DNA of 20,846 bases from Spirochaetaceae bacterium UBA6089 (GTDB lineage: Bacteria > Spirochaetota > Spirochaetia > Treponematales > Rectinemataceae): contig DIXD01000090.1 of the NCBI GenBank assembly GCA_002435985.1, forward strand, positions 1 to 20,846, read 5' to 3'. Positions 1 to 8,014 of this stretch are shown here, piece after piece. Within the stretch, counting starts at the first letter, position 1, and each line of letters starts with the position of its first letter. A model generated the notes under the pieces. That model was given only the letters and a program-made list of their open reading frames with translations, was not told the origin of the DNA and did not search any database. The translations under genes were made by a program, and so were the position numbers.

Positions 1-54
1 TGTGTGCCCCGGAAGAACCTTGCGCAGGGCCATAAAGTACAGTAACAATAGCAT

Positions 55-1107
55 ATGGCTGTCGTTTTTGAACCGCTTGTGGGCAATACCTTCGTGGCTC
101 GCGGCCCGACCAATCTTGGCTTGTATGTTTTCAGGCAGGGCGATCCCGCGCGCGCCGTCGTCATCGATTCCGGCGGCGACGAAGATTCAGGAAGGCGCAT
201 CGTGCGCGAGTGCGAGCGTCTCGGTGTGAGTCTCGCGGTACTTCTCAATACGCACTCGAATGCCGACCACTGCGGAGGCAACGCCTCCGTGTACAAGCGG
301 ACAGGCTGTGCGATTGCAGCGACGGAGATAGAAGCGGCCTTCCTCCGGTATCCCAACCTTGAGCCTTCATTCCTTGCCGGGGGCTATCCTCAGAGGGCGA
401 TTCGCAACAAATTTTTGATGGCGCCCCCATCGCGCGCGACGCATCTGCTCGTACCTCCCTGCGAACTCGCGCTCGATGAAAGGGGCCAGATTTATATCCG
501 AAAACCTTCTGGCAAAGACCCATCGGGTTCTCAGGGCGCAGAAAAGTCATGGGGGCCGGTGGGGCTTGAAGGCGTACAGAGCGGACAAGAGGGCGACGGA
601 CTAGGAGCGGCCTCCGATAGTCTGCAAATCGTTTCTTTGCCGGGCCATTACTTCGGCATGGTCGGCGTGATGACTCCCGACGGAGTGTTCTTTGCCGCAG
701 ATGCCCTGGCAGGGGCGCCGATTCTCGAAAAATACCATATTTTCTTCTTCTACGATGTTGCGGCGGAGCTCGAGACGCTCACGGTGCTTGAGGGAATCGA
801 GGCCGAATGGTGTGTGCCCTCGCATGCGGAGCCGGTCCGCGACATAAGGCCGCTTGTCGGCCTCAACCGCGCCAAGATCTTCGAGATTGCCGAGACTATC
901 GTCGACCTTGTTCAAAAGCGTCGAGACGGCGCCTCGCTCGAGGACATTGTGGCTGATGTGTGCACCCACTATGAGATAGTTCTCAATGCGAATCAGCATG
1001 TGCTCGTCGGGTCGACGATCCGCTCGTATCTTTCGTGGCTCTGCGATCAGGACCGGCTCGAGTATGGATTCGAGCGCAACAGAATGACATTCAGGATGAA
1101 ACAATGA
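55..1107 (+). CDS. MBL-fold (metallo-beta-lactamase superfamily) hydrolase
   Basis: A 350-residue cytoplasmic protein with no signal peptide. The metal-binding motif sits at residues 67-72 as HSNADH (H67, D71, H72), followed by CGGN. The usual second histidine of HxHxDH is replaced by N69. Later ligands are visible as H198 (LPGH), D216 (FFAADA) and H257 (CVPSHAEP), so the fold is complete. The C-terminal 80 residues look like the small winged-helix tail found on many MBL hydrolases. A Gly/Ser-rich stretch at about residues 150-188 is inserted just before the strand leading to H198. An in-frame TAA at 43-45 fixes the start at or after 55; no clear Shine-Dalgarno is visible. The stop overlaps the next gene's ATG (ATGA), implying coupled translation. 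The substrate cannot be told; thioester, lactone or phosphoester hydrolysis are all possible for the superfamily. Confidence 0.85.
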   Translation: MAVVFEPLVGNTFVARGPTNLGLYVFRQGDPARAVVIDSGGDEDSGRRIVRECERLGVSLAVLLNTHSNADHCGGNASVYKRTGCAIAATEIEAAFLRYPNLEPSFLAGGYPQRAIRNKFLMAPPSRATHLLVPPCELALDERGQIYIRKPSGKDPSGSQGAEKSWGPVGLEGVQSGQEGDGLGAASDSLQIVSLPGHYFGMVGVMTPDGVFFAADALAGAPILEKYHIFFFYDVAAELETLTVLEGIEAEWCVPSHAEPVRDIRPLVGLNRAKIFEIAETIVDLVQKRRDGASLEDIVADVCTHYEIVLNANQHVLVGSTIRSYLSWLCDQDRLEYGFERNRMTFRMKQ

Positions 1108-2987
1108 ATCAGGGAAATTCGACAGAGAGCATGAACTCTGGACAGAAGAGCAGAAGGCTGCGGCAGTTTCCGAGCCAGGCCGTTTTTTTGGCAGTACTTT
1201 TTTCTATACTGCTGGGCGGTGCAGGGCTCGAGACAGTCTCTGCCCAGGGGCATCTCGCTGTGGAACTCGGACATCCCGTATATGCCGTCATCGAGACGGC
1301 GGAGCTTCGCGGTGTGGTCACGCGCCTTTCCTCGGTAAAACCGTATACTACCCAACAGGTCGCTGAGCTATTGGCGACGATGATAGGGCACATGGAGGCC
1401 TTTTCGCCCACCGAGCAGGCTCTCATCCGTCAGTATGCGGAAGAGTTCAGGGTCGGCACGGGCGTCGAGCAGTCGGTCTGGAAAGATGAAAACGGAATAG
1501 CCCGTGCAGGCATCCGGGTCGAGGCGACGACGAAGCTCGACGCAGGCGGGCTCTACGATCTGATGGACGGTTCGAGTTCGACCGCGCTCAAGGACATGTG
1601 GCACCTCAATTCGCGGTGGGTGCCGTATCTAGCGGCAGATCCGCTTCCCTGGCTTTCGCTAAAAGGCGAGGCCGGCTTTACCTACGACAAGATCGAAAAG
1701 AGCCTCTACCTTCCTTACGATTATACGAAGGAGTGGGATGCGACCCACATATGGTTCGGGACACAGCGCAACTCTGATGGCACGCTGCTCGACTACCCCA
1801 CTGCGAGCTACGATATTCGTGAGGACATCGCAGCTGAGACCGATAACGGCTCCGTGATGGTCAGGCTTTCGCGTTTTCGAAGGGACTGGGGGATCGGCTC
1901 GGGCTCGTTTGCCCTTTCGGAGACGGCGCGGCCCTTCGTGGGCTTCGAGACGGTGTTCCGGCCATCGAAGTATTTTGCGATTTCGGGGCTGGTGGGGTCG
2001 CTGACGAACTGGGAAAAGGGCAGTAACGAAAAAAGTACTACGGTAGCTTACGCGGATTTGGATGGCGACGGCACGGCTGATGATCCTTATTACTACGCTA
2101 TTTCTTACCAGAAAATGCTCGGACTCCAGCGCATGGAGCTCTTCCCCTTCGACTGGCTCACGATCTCCGCAACGAGCACGGTGGTGGGTGCGAAGCGCTT
2201 CGAGCTGGGGTATTTCTCGCCGCTTTTGTTCTCGGTTATGTACCAGAACCAACTCGCTGATATCGACAACCTCGGCGTACAGGTGGATGGGCAGATTCTC
2301 GTGCCGCGCATCGGCAAGTTCTACGCCTCGTTCTACGCCGACGAGATGGAGATCACAAATCTCTCACAGCTCTTCACCAAGGCGCGCAACATGTTCGCGT
2401 TGCAGGGCGGCGTCAAGGTGCCGGTGCCACGGCTGTCCTTTGCGACCTTCACGGCGCAGTACACCAAGATCGAGCCCTTCGTCTACTCGCACTATCCGAC
2501 ATGGTATCCGGATTACAGGATGCGCGTGGACACTTCGTACACGCAGGACAGCGAAAACCTCGGCTACTATCTGCCGCCGAACTCCGACGAATTTCTGTTC
2601 AAGTTTGAAGTGATGCCGGCGCCCGACTGGCGCGTCGTGCTCAAGTATCGGTTTGTGCGACACGGCAACAATCCCGGAGACCCCGGAGACAAGCTGATTT
2701 TCGGCGATGTCGATAAATGGCTCATCTATACCACGGAATTGCTATATATGGATAAAAATTTCCTCCACGACGGCATCTACGACTACAACCACATTGGGAA
2801 TATCGTGGTGACGTGGCGGCCCGCCGATCCGCCGGAATTTCTGGGTGCTGCAATTCCCTTCGAGCTTGGGCTTGGCTATGGTATTTCCTATACCTGGTCT
2901 GTCGACGAGACCGGGGCGGGACGCCCTTCACTCGTTACGACAGGGTGGAGAAACGTTTTTTCGCTGTCGATGAAGTTCTTTCTGTAG
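1104..2987 (+). CDS. Outer-membrane beta-barrel protein, Wzi-like (capsule assembly family)
   Basis: About 627 residues. I choose the ATG at 1104, which overlaps the upstream TGA and follows AGGA at 1093-1096; an upstream in-frame start would sit inside the MBL gene, and ATG 1131 is an alternative. The N-terminus has a basic segment, then a hydrophobic core at about residues 25-46 ending VSAQG, a type I signal peptide. The rest alternates polar and aromatic residues like a transmembrane barrel, and the last residues SLSMKFFL fit a barrel-assembly signal. Residues 249-268 hold an Arg-rich/DWGIGSG stretch followed by LSETARPF, which resembles the conserved WGPG/SxNARPF region of Wzi-type proteins. 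Residues 318-327 read as an Asp-rich DxDGDG loop typical of calcium sites. A role in attaching or exporting surface polysaccharide is inferred from the family only. It ends 77 bp from a convergent acyltransferase gene. Confidence 0.7.
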   Translation: MNQGNSTESMNSGQKSRRLRQFPSQAVFLAVLFSILLGGAGLETVSAQGHLAVELGHPVYAVIETAELRGVVTRLSSVKPYTTQQVAELLATMIGHMEAFSPTEQALIRQYAEEFRVGTGVEQSVWKDENGIARAGIRVEATTKLDAGGLYDLMDGSSSTALKDMWHLNSRWVPYLAADPLPWLSLKGEAGFTYDKIEKSLYLPYDYTKEWDATHIWFGTQRNSDGTLLDYPTASYDIREDIAAETDNGSVMVRLSRFRRDWGIGSGSFALSETARPFVGFETVFRPSKYFAISGLVGSLTNWEKGSNEKSTTVAYADLDGDGTADDPYYYAISYQKMLGLQRMELFPFDWLTISATSTVVGAKRFELGYFSPLLFSVMYQNQLADIDNLGVQVDGQILVPRIGKFYASFYADEMEITNLSQLFTKARNMFALQGGVKVPVPRLSFATFTAQYTKIEPFVYSHYPTWYPDYRMRVDTSYTQDSENLGYYLPPNSDEFLFKFEVMPAPDWRVVLKYRFVRHGNNPGDPGDKLIFGDVDKWLIYTTELLYMDKNFLHDGIYDYNHIGNIVVTWRPADPPEFLGAAIPFELGLGYGISYTWSVDETGAGRPSLVTTGWRNVFSLSMKFFL

Positions 2988-3008
2988 TGAGTGTATGGGA
3001 AGGCCTGG

Positions 3009-3040
3009 CGCGGTACCCAATTGTCGCGGTACCTAATTGT
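3009..3040. repeat. Two tandem 16-bp direct repeats between convergent genes
   Basis: CGCGGTACCCAATTGT at 3009-3024 is followed immediately by the same 16 bases with one C-to-T change at 3025-3040. Each unit contains the palindromes GGTACC (or a near match) and CAATTG (or a near match). It fills much of the 77-bp gap between the Wzi-like gene and the minus-strand acyltransferase. No T-tract follows, so this is not a standard terminator. Confidence 0.8.
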
Positions 3041-3064
3041 GTGGTTGAGGCCATTCCATCAGGC

Positions 3065-3805
3065 TTAGTCATTCACCCCTCTGATCCTTGGCATGGGCCC
3101 CCGGTAGAGCGATGGATCACCGCCCTCGCGCTCGATTTCGGCCTGCATGAGATCGTGGATGTGCTTTGAGAACTGGATCGACCGGATGAGGGTGGTGTTG
3201 GGGTTTTCACTGGCAGGGGGTGGTGCAGCGGGGGCGAGCATGCGCACCGTCACCTGAATGCGCTGGGACTTTCTTCCATGGCGCCGCTTCAGAATGGTGA
3301 CGATGGGGACTACCGGCACACCTGACCTTATTGCGAAATAACAGGCTCCAGCCTTGAAGGGGAATATTTTCTGGTTGCCGAGAAAGCACTCGCCTTCGGG
3401 ATAGAAGTGGACGAGGCCGCGTGTGGACAATCCGTGAGAAACGGCTTCTTCGATATCCTTGAGGCGTCCGCTGTTTCTTGGGAGGGGAATGCCGCCCAAG
3501 AGTCTCACGAGCGAGCCGAGCACGGGGGCTTCGCAGGTTTCCTCGAGCAGGGTGTAGTAGGTGCGCCGGGGGAAAACGGCAAGGCCGTGGAAGACCGGGT
3601 CGAGCGGCATGCAGTGGTTGCTGACCAGGATGGCGCGCGCAGGCAGACGAGGATTCGACCCAGTCCACATCTTTTCGATCTTTATATCGTACAGAAGGCG
3701 GCTCAGCGGCCAGCAGAGAAGCGCGGCGAAGGCGATAAGGATGTCTCCCATGAGCCGCGAGAAAGGGGTGTCGGATGTCAGAGGTGCACCCTTGCGGTAT
3801 CTCAT
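3065..3805 (-). CDS. PlsC-type 1-acyl-glycerol-phosphate acyltransferase family protein
   Basis: 246 residues, typical size for the LPLAT/PlsC family. An N-terminal hydrophobic segment (about residues 20-38) should anchor it on the inner face of the membrane. The catalytic NHxxxxD motif appears as NHCMPLD, and the acceptor-binding FPEG motif as FYPEGE; VPVVPIV is the usual later block. These enzymes move an acyl chain from acyl-CoA or acyl-ACP to a hydroxyl group. Its ATG overlaps the stop of the glycosyltransferase gene by 4 bp (ATGA), so it is the last gene of a tightly coupled operon. This pairing makes acylation of a glycosylated lipid at least as likely as ordinary phosphatidic-acid synthesis. 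The exact acceptor is unknown. Confidence 0.85.
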   Translation of the reverse strand: MRYRKGAPLTSDTPFSRLMGDILIAFAALLCWPLSRLLYDIKIEKMWTGSNPRLPARAILVSNHCMPLDPVFHGLAVFPRRTYYTLLEETCEAPVLGSLVRLLGGIPLPRNSGRLKDIEEAVSHGLSTRGLVHFYPEGECFLGNQKIFPFKAGACYFAIRSGVPVVPIVTILKRRHGRKSQRIQVTVRMLAPAAPPPASENPNTTLIRSIQFSKHIHDLMQAEIEREGGDPSLYRGPMPRIRGVND

Positions 3806-4941
3806 CGCACTTTTCTACCTTTCCATTCGATGCCGCCTTCTTTGTTCACAAGGTGGAAGCCGCGCCAGAGCGAAGACAGGGTGTTTACAAATATAAGCGG
3901 ATAGATGAATGCCACATACCAAGGCAGGCGTCGATCGATGGTCTCGAGGGCCCAGGAGCAGAATGACAGGATTGCCGACGCCCTGAGAAAAGCTAAACCT
4001 GGCCCGAGCAAGGGAATATCGACAAAGCACACGATGATCGGAATGAAAAAGATGAGCGGCACGGCCACAGTCCCCATGACCAGGATAATGGGATTCTTGC
4101 CGAGGTAATCGTAGGAGTTTTTTGCAATGCCCTGGATCGCTTCTTCGTAGGAAGTATACATGCGACAATCGACGATATCCCTCAGATCGGCAAACACTAT
4201 CTTCCCGCCATGTTGTTTGACGACGCGCGCCATTTCTACATCTTCCGTTGCCCGTTGCTTTACTGTTTCGTAGCCGCCGATTCTTTCGAAGAACGATCGC
4301 CGGAAAAACATGAATTGTCCGATCGCATGGCTTATGATCGGAGATTTTGTCCACGGAATGAGATACAAGGGCATACCGAGCATGGTCAGAATATAGATCG
4401 AAGGCACGACGGCTGCCTCTGCAAAAGTCGGCATGAGATGATGGACATAGCCTGTCACCAGATCGGCATTGTATTTTTCGGCGATGGACATCGCCTTGCC
4501 GATGGAATCCGGCCTGTGGGTCGTGTCTGCGTCGGTGCAGAGCATGTAGTCTTCCTTGACATGGCCGGCCAGCTCCTGGAGGGCGTGGGGCTTGCCGTAC
4601 CATCCTTCAGGCAGGGGTTCAGCCTTGAAAGCCTTGAATTTGCCTGGGTATCGGAGCATGTACTCCTCGAGAATCTCCCAGGTCTCGTCGGTCGAGTTGT
4701 CGTCGATCGCATAGATCTGATAGGAACTGTAGTGCTGTTGAAGCAGTGAATCGATGCAGGGACGAATGCGCAGAGCCTCGTTGCGCGCAGGTATGAGCAC
4801 CGCCACGGAGGGCCCCTTCCTTTTGGGCACGATGGAGAACGTGCGCATGAGCCATACGCTATTCGATAGTGTGATGAAGAAGAAAAACATGCAGGCGGCA
4901 AACGTGACTACGCCGTAGGCCGTGAATAGTGTCGTGCTCAT
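3802..4941 (-). CDS. Membrane-bound family 2 glycosyltransferase (CrtQ/HpnB-like)
   Basis: 379 residues from the ATG at 4941-4939, whose first bases overlap the upstream TGA (ATGA). A longer reading frame exists to 5205 but would cover the TPR gene. One N-terminal membrane helix (about residues 9-33) is followed by the GT-A domain: VLIPARNE at 48-55, DDNSTD at 80-85, the PEGWYGKPHAL segment near 111-121, the metal-binding DAD near 137-139, and the TEDVEMA catalytic-base block near 242-248. Two or three C-terminal membrane helices follow. The GWxGKxxA spacing and helix layout resemble glycosyltransferases of carotenoid or hopanoid clusters (CrtQ, HpnB) and other glycolipid enzymes. A lipid acceptor is inferred from this and from the neighbouring acyltransferase. 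The sugar donor is unknown. Confidence 0.85.
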   Translation of the reverse strand: MSTTLFTAYGVVTFAACMFFFFITLSNSVWLMRTFSIVPKRKGPSVAVLIPARNEALRIRPCIDSLLQQHYSSYQIYAIDDNSTDETWEILEEYMLRYPGKFKAFKAEPLPEGWYGKPHALQELAGHVKEDYMLCTDADTTHRPDSIGKAMSIAEKYNADLVTGYVHHLMPTFAEAAVVPSIYILTMLGMPLYLIPWTKSPIISHAIGQFMFFRRSFFERIGGYETVKQRATEDVEMARVVKQHGGKIVFADLRDIVDCRMYTSYEEAIQGIAKNSYDYLGKNPIILVMGTVAVPLIFFIPIIVCFVDIPLLGPGLAFLRASAILSFCSWALETIDRRLPWYVAFIYPLIFVNTLSSLWRGFHLVNKEGGIEWKGRKVR

Positions 4942-5828
4942 TGTGTTAATTTCTCCAGTTCGAGTGTCGCATATGGGTTTTGAGGATACAGTTCGAGTGC
5001 CGCTCCGAACCACCATGCCGCGTGCTCGGAGAGCTTGAGATTGGCATACCCGGTGGCGATGCCGACGCGGAGGTCGAAGAGTACATCCTTCGGTAGGCCC
5101 GGTTCGGCCATCGTCAGAATGGTGACATAGGTCTCCAGCGCCTTTCTGTAGTTCCCGCCCCAGACTGTCGGAGGATAGGCGAGCGCGCTCGCCTTTAGGA
5201 GCCATGCCTTGATATTCTTCGGTTCGGTCTCCAGCGCTTTGTTCGCGTACTGGCCGACTTTCGGTCCATTGCTGATCAAAAAGCCCAGGTCTTTCAAAAG
5301 GGAGAGCTCACCCAGAGGTTCTGCAAGCGCGACAAGGGCAGTCGGTGTCTCCCCACTCAACGCAATCATGCTGTGCGCGGCATCGACGGCTCGTTCGAAC
5401 CAGGGCACCGCTTTCTTTTTGTTCTTATGATCGTTCCAGGAGCGACCTGCGAGATATGCAATGCGTGCCTCGAGCAATGCCCGATCGTTCGCCGAGAGCT
5501 GCTGTTCATCAATGCTTTTTAGAAGGGAATTAGCCTGTGCTTCCGCAGATTCCGGGCCAACACCGTTGTACACACTGTCGCGGAGCACTAAGAAAGCGTG
5601 CACTGCGCTCTCGCTCAAGGCCGGCGGGAATGGGACTCCGGGCAGAATGTCCTGGGTTTTCGCCAGAGTCCCAGGGGTATTCAACTGAAAGGCACCAACC
5701 GAGGGTGGATTTTTGGGGGGAGACGCAGAAGTCTGGGCAGATACAGGTAGGCTTGCGGTGATAAAGAGCGTTAAGAATACAAGAATTATGCACCGGGACA
5801 TAGTAGCGTGGTGTTGAATAATGTCCAT
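4938..5828 (-). CDS. Exported TPR-repeat protein
   Basis: 296 residues. The hydrophobic segment at about residues 13-30 ending in PVSAQ is a type I signal peptide with no lipobox cysteine, so the protein should be periplasmic. A Pro/Ser-rich linker (residues 32-70) is followed by helical repeats of TPR type, clearest in the second half (residues 190-290: KALETEPKNIKAWLLKAS, then a GGNYRKALETY helix, then ALELYPQNPYA). No catalytic motif is visible. The ATG at 5828 has AAAGG only 2 nt upstream; the ATG at 5801 gives a more compact signal peptide but has no ribosome-binding site, so the start is uncertain. It is the first gene of the operon with the glycosyltransferase and acyltransferase, and may scaffold or deliver their product. 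Confidence 0.75.
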   Translation of the reverse strand: MDIIQHHATMSRCIILVFLTLFITASLPVSAQTSASPPKNPPSVGAFQLNTPGTLAKTQDILPGVPFPPALSESAVHAFLVLRDSVYNGVGPESAEAQANSLLKSIDEQQLSANDRALLEARIAYLAGRSWNDHKNKKKAVPWFERAVDAAHSMIALSGETPTALVALAEPLGELSLLKDLGFLISNGPKVGQYANKALETEPKNIKAWLLKASALAYPPTVWGGNYRKALETYVTILTMAEPGLPKDVLFDLRVGIATGYANLKLSEHAAWWFGAALELYPQNPYATLELEKLTQ

Positions 5829-5856
5829 TGCCTTTCAGGATACTACATTGTTCAGC

Positions 5857-5884
5857 TTGCGTGAATATTGAAAGTTGATATACC
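5857..5884 (+). promoter_or_regulatory. Weak sigma-70-like promoter for the C69 peptidase gene
   Basis: TTGCGT (5857-5862) is separated by 16 bp from TATACC (5879-5884), in the 109-bp gap between two divergent genes. The match is only moderate, but this is the most AT-rich part of the gap and it lies about 50 bp before the start codon. Confidence 0.25.
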
Positions 5885-5937
5885 ATAGTAGTGTTGACTT
5901 GCAGCGGGAGGATACACCCGAGGAGGTATGCAAGCCC

Positions 5938-7233
5938 ATGTGTGATACTCTTGTTCTGCACGATAATGCAGGGAAACCTGTCCTTTTTGGCAAGAATTCA
6001 GACCGAAATCCGGAAGAACCCCAGGCGCTTGTGCATATTCCGCCACGCGAACCGAAAACCGCCCTCATACGAGAGGGTGTCGAATTTTCGGACAAGGGCT
6101 ACGCGATACTGCTTTCCAAGCCGTCCTGGATGAGCGGCGGCGAGATGGGCATCAATGGTAAGAGCCTTGCGATCGGAAACGAGGCGGTCTTTTCGCGATT
6201 CAAGCCCGACGAACACGGTGTGCTCGGCATGGATATACTCAGGGCGGCGCTCTCCGCCTGTGCGACGGCAAAAGAGGCCGTGGATTTCATCACTTCATTC
6301 GTCGAAACGTATCCCCAGGGCGGAAATGGGGCTTACAAAGGCAGGCTCGTCTACAACAACAGTTTTATTGCCGCGGACTCAGAAGAGGCGTACGTCATCG
6401 AAACCGCCGGCAAGCGCTGGGCCTGGCGCAAGGCCATGATTGCGGATGCGATTTCGAATGCCTACTGCATTGAAGACGACTACAAACGCCTCGATCCCCA
6501 GACACGAAAAGAGATCGCTCCCGTCAACGAGAGGGCCGCATGTTCTGACGAGGCCGACCCAGGACGCAAGGGCCAGCGCAATTCTTGGAAAAAACATGTG
6601 GAAGACCCACACTATCTTTTCTTTACAAAGGGCGACCAGCGCAGGTCTATGTCGCTGGCGGGGCTCATGCGCATGGCAGCAGGCGGCACGAACAAGGGTG
6701 ATGCTTCGGGAACAATCGAGGCACTGCTTTCTCTTCTGCGTTCTCATGAAGGAGCGCCCAAGCCGGGCCTATTCTTAAGCCGGATGAAGAACCTCTGCGT
6801 CCATCCGGGAATATTTCCGAAGAGCGCGACTACGGCGTCCATGGCCGTGGAGTATGTGCCCGGCGGCGCGATCGTATGGTATACGGACAGCTCATACCCT
6901 TGCGTTTCGCTGTATAAACCCGCGATTTTGAAGGACAGCCGATTCTATTCATTGTGGAAACCAATCCCCGACGAGACGAATGCAGAGAAGGGATATGCCT
7001 ATTGGCGTGCCCGCAAGGCTTGGGCCGAAAAGTCGCATCGCCTGGGGCTTTCGAATCAGCAGGCTTTTGTGCAGTCGAGGGATGAGGCGCAGCGATCGAT
7101 CATCAAGGTGGCACACAAGGCATTCGACTCGATTTTGAAGGAGAAGGCCGCTTCTTCCGGGCATCTTTTTTCTGTCTATGCGAGCGAAGTCGCCGCAATC
7201 GTTGGCGAATGGGAGGATCGTTGGGGAGATTGA
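5938..7233 (+). CDS. Secernin-like peptidase C69 (N-terminal nucleophile hydrolase)
   Basis: 431 residues from ATG 5938. The start is fixed by a strong AGGAGG at 5921-5926 and by the family rule that Cys, directly after Met (MCDTL), becomes the catalytic N-terminal nucleophile. A TTG 63 bp upstream gives a longer frame but would bury that cysteine. Conserved family blocks are visible: GKNSDR (18-23), GGEMGIN (67-73), IGNEAV (79-84), GVLGMD (94-99), QGGN (127-130), NNSF (140-143) and ETAG (155-158). The order and wording match secernins and bacterial C69 dipeptidases, which cleave dipeptides or amide bonds. There is no signal peptide, so it is cytoplasmic. The next gene starts 3 bp after its stop, so the two are probably co-transcribed. 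The true substrate cannot be read from sequence. Confidence 0.88.
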   Translation: MCDTLVLHDNAGKPVLFGKNSDRNPEEPQALVHIPPREPKTALIREGVEFSDKGYAILLSKPSWMSGGEMGINGKSLAIGNEAVFSRFKPDEHGVLGMDILRAALSACATAKEAVDFITSFVETYPQGGNGAYKGRLVYNNSFIAADSEEAYVIETAGKRWAWRKAMIADAISNAYCIEDDYKRLDPQTRKEIAPVNERAACSDEADPGRKGQRNSWKKHVEDPHYLFFTKGDQRRSMSLAGLMRMAAGGTNKGDASGTIEALLSLLRSHEGAPKPGLFLSRMKNLCVHPGIFPKSATTASMAVEYVPGGAIVWYTDSSYPCVSLYKPAILKDSRFYSLWKPIPDETNAEKGYAYWRARKAWAEKSHRLGLSNQQAFVQSRDEAQRSIIKVAHKAFDSILKEKAASSGHLFSVYASEVAAIVGEWEDRWGD

Positions 7234-7236
7234 ACC

Positions 7237-7929
7237 ATGGACCGAGTACGACTTTCCACTCCGGTGGTGATTCTATTCATATTGACGCTGATGCTTGCGG
7301 TCATCACGGTTGTCGTCGTGCAGGTGCTTGGCCATTCCGAGCCCGATGTACAGTCCCGCTTCACCATCTATCTGCAGAAACTCGAGCCTTCGCCGATGGT
7401 GGTCGCGGCGACCACGCAGGAGCGCTACGAAGCGTCGAAGGAATTCACCACCAAGCTGCTCGCAATCTTCAACATCAAAGCAAGCATCCGCCTGAGCGCC
7501 GTGGCCGACATCACCTATGTCATCCCTGCTTCGGACCCCTCGGCCTGGAGGATTCAATGGGAGGCCAAAACGCATAGACTTACGCTCTCGACCCCTGCCC
7601 CCGACTGCCTTTTGCCTGCGGTGCACACGGACACGATCGAGATCGTCACCGAAAATTCGAATATCCTTACGAACACACTGTTCAGCCTCAAGGAAGAGGC
7701 CGCGCGCATGCAGAGCGAGCTTTCGAACGACCTATTGACACAGGCAAAGGCAACGCTTGGAGAGCCTGCCGTACAGGCCACCATCGAAGAGGGTGTGCGG
7801 CGCTTTGCCGTCACCTTCTGTGAATCGGCGCGCCTCGAAAAACCAGCAGCCATAGACGTTCATCTCGGACAGGCAAAAAATCCGGACAAAATCGATAATG
7901 CGCAACTTGACACCTCTCTGGAATTATAA
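7237..7929 (+). CDS. Membrane-anchored protein, DUF4230-like
   Basis: 230 residues. ATG 7237 lies 3 bp after the C69 stop and follows GGGAGA at 7224-7229, so the two genes form an operon. One membrane helix at about residues 9-31 has a short basic cytoplasmic side; the remainder should lie in the periplasm. After the helix comes a beta-rich region (residues 80-130, with SIRLSAVADITYVI and then RLTLSTPAPDC), followed by long amphipathic helices (residues 145-215). This order resembles DUF4230 proteins, a family of unknown function common in diderm bacteria. No catalytic motif was seen. The assignment rests on overall pattern rather than a diagnostic signature, so it is tentative; the gene itself is secure from its frame and ribosome-binding site. 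Confidence 0.6.
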   Translation: MDRVRLSTPVVILFILTLMLAVITVVVVQVLGHSEPDVQSRFTIYLQKLEPSPMVVAATTQERYEASKEFTTKLLAIFNIKASIRLSAVADITYVIPASDPSAWRIQWEAKTHRLTLSTPAPDCLLPAVHTDTIEIVTENSNILTNTLFSLKEEAARMQSELSNDLLTQAKATLGEPAVQATIEEGVRRFAVTFCESARLEKPAAIDVHLGQAKNPDKIDNAQLDTSLEL

Positions 7930-7989
7930 GAGAGTTCTGAACTTTTCAATATTTTGTCACTCAAACACCAGTGAGGGTGCTTTTCACTG

Positions 7990-8008
7990 CCTCAAGCTCT
8001 CCTTGAGG
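7990..8008. other. Perfect 7-bp stem-loop downstream of the DUF4230-like gene
   Basis: CCTCAAG (7990-7996) and CTTGAGG (8002-8008) pair across a 5-base loop. Overlapping shorter repeats of TCACT/AGTGA lie at 7958-7989. No T-tract follows on either strand, so termination is possible but not supported. It may equally be part of the adjacent mobile-element relic. Confidence 0.35.
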
Positions 8009-8014
8009 TACTTC

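Noticed and set aside
1..45. Possible last 14 codons of an upstream gene ending at TAA 43-45
   Set aside because: Too short to recognise, and two other frames are equally possible at the window edge.
3065..5828. Naming the operon genes crtQ and crtO
   Set aside because: Resemblance is only to the enzyme families; no carotenoid synthesis genes are in the window.
5928..5945. Mini-frame ATG-CAA-GCC-CAT-GTG-TGA just after the AGGAGG of the C69 gene
   Set aside because: Its ATG directly abuts the Shine-Dalgarno, too close for initiation; the MCDTL start is better supported.
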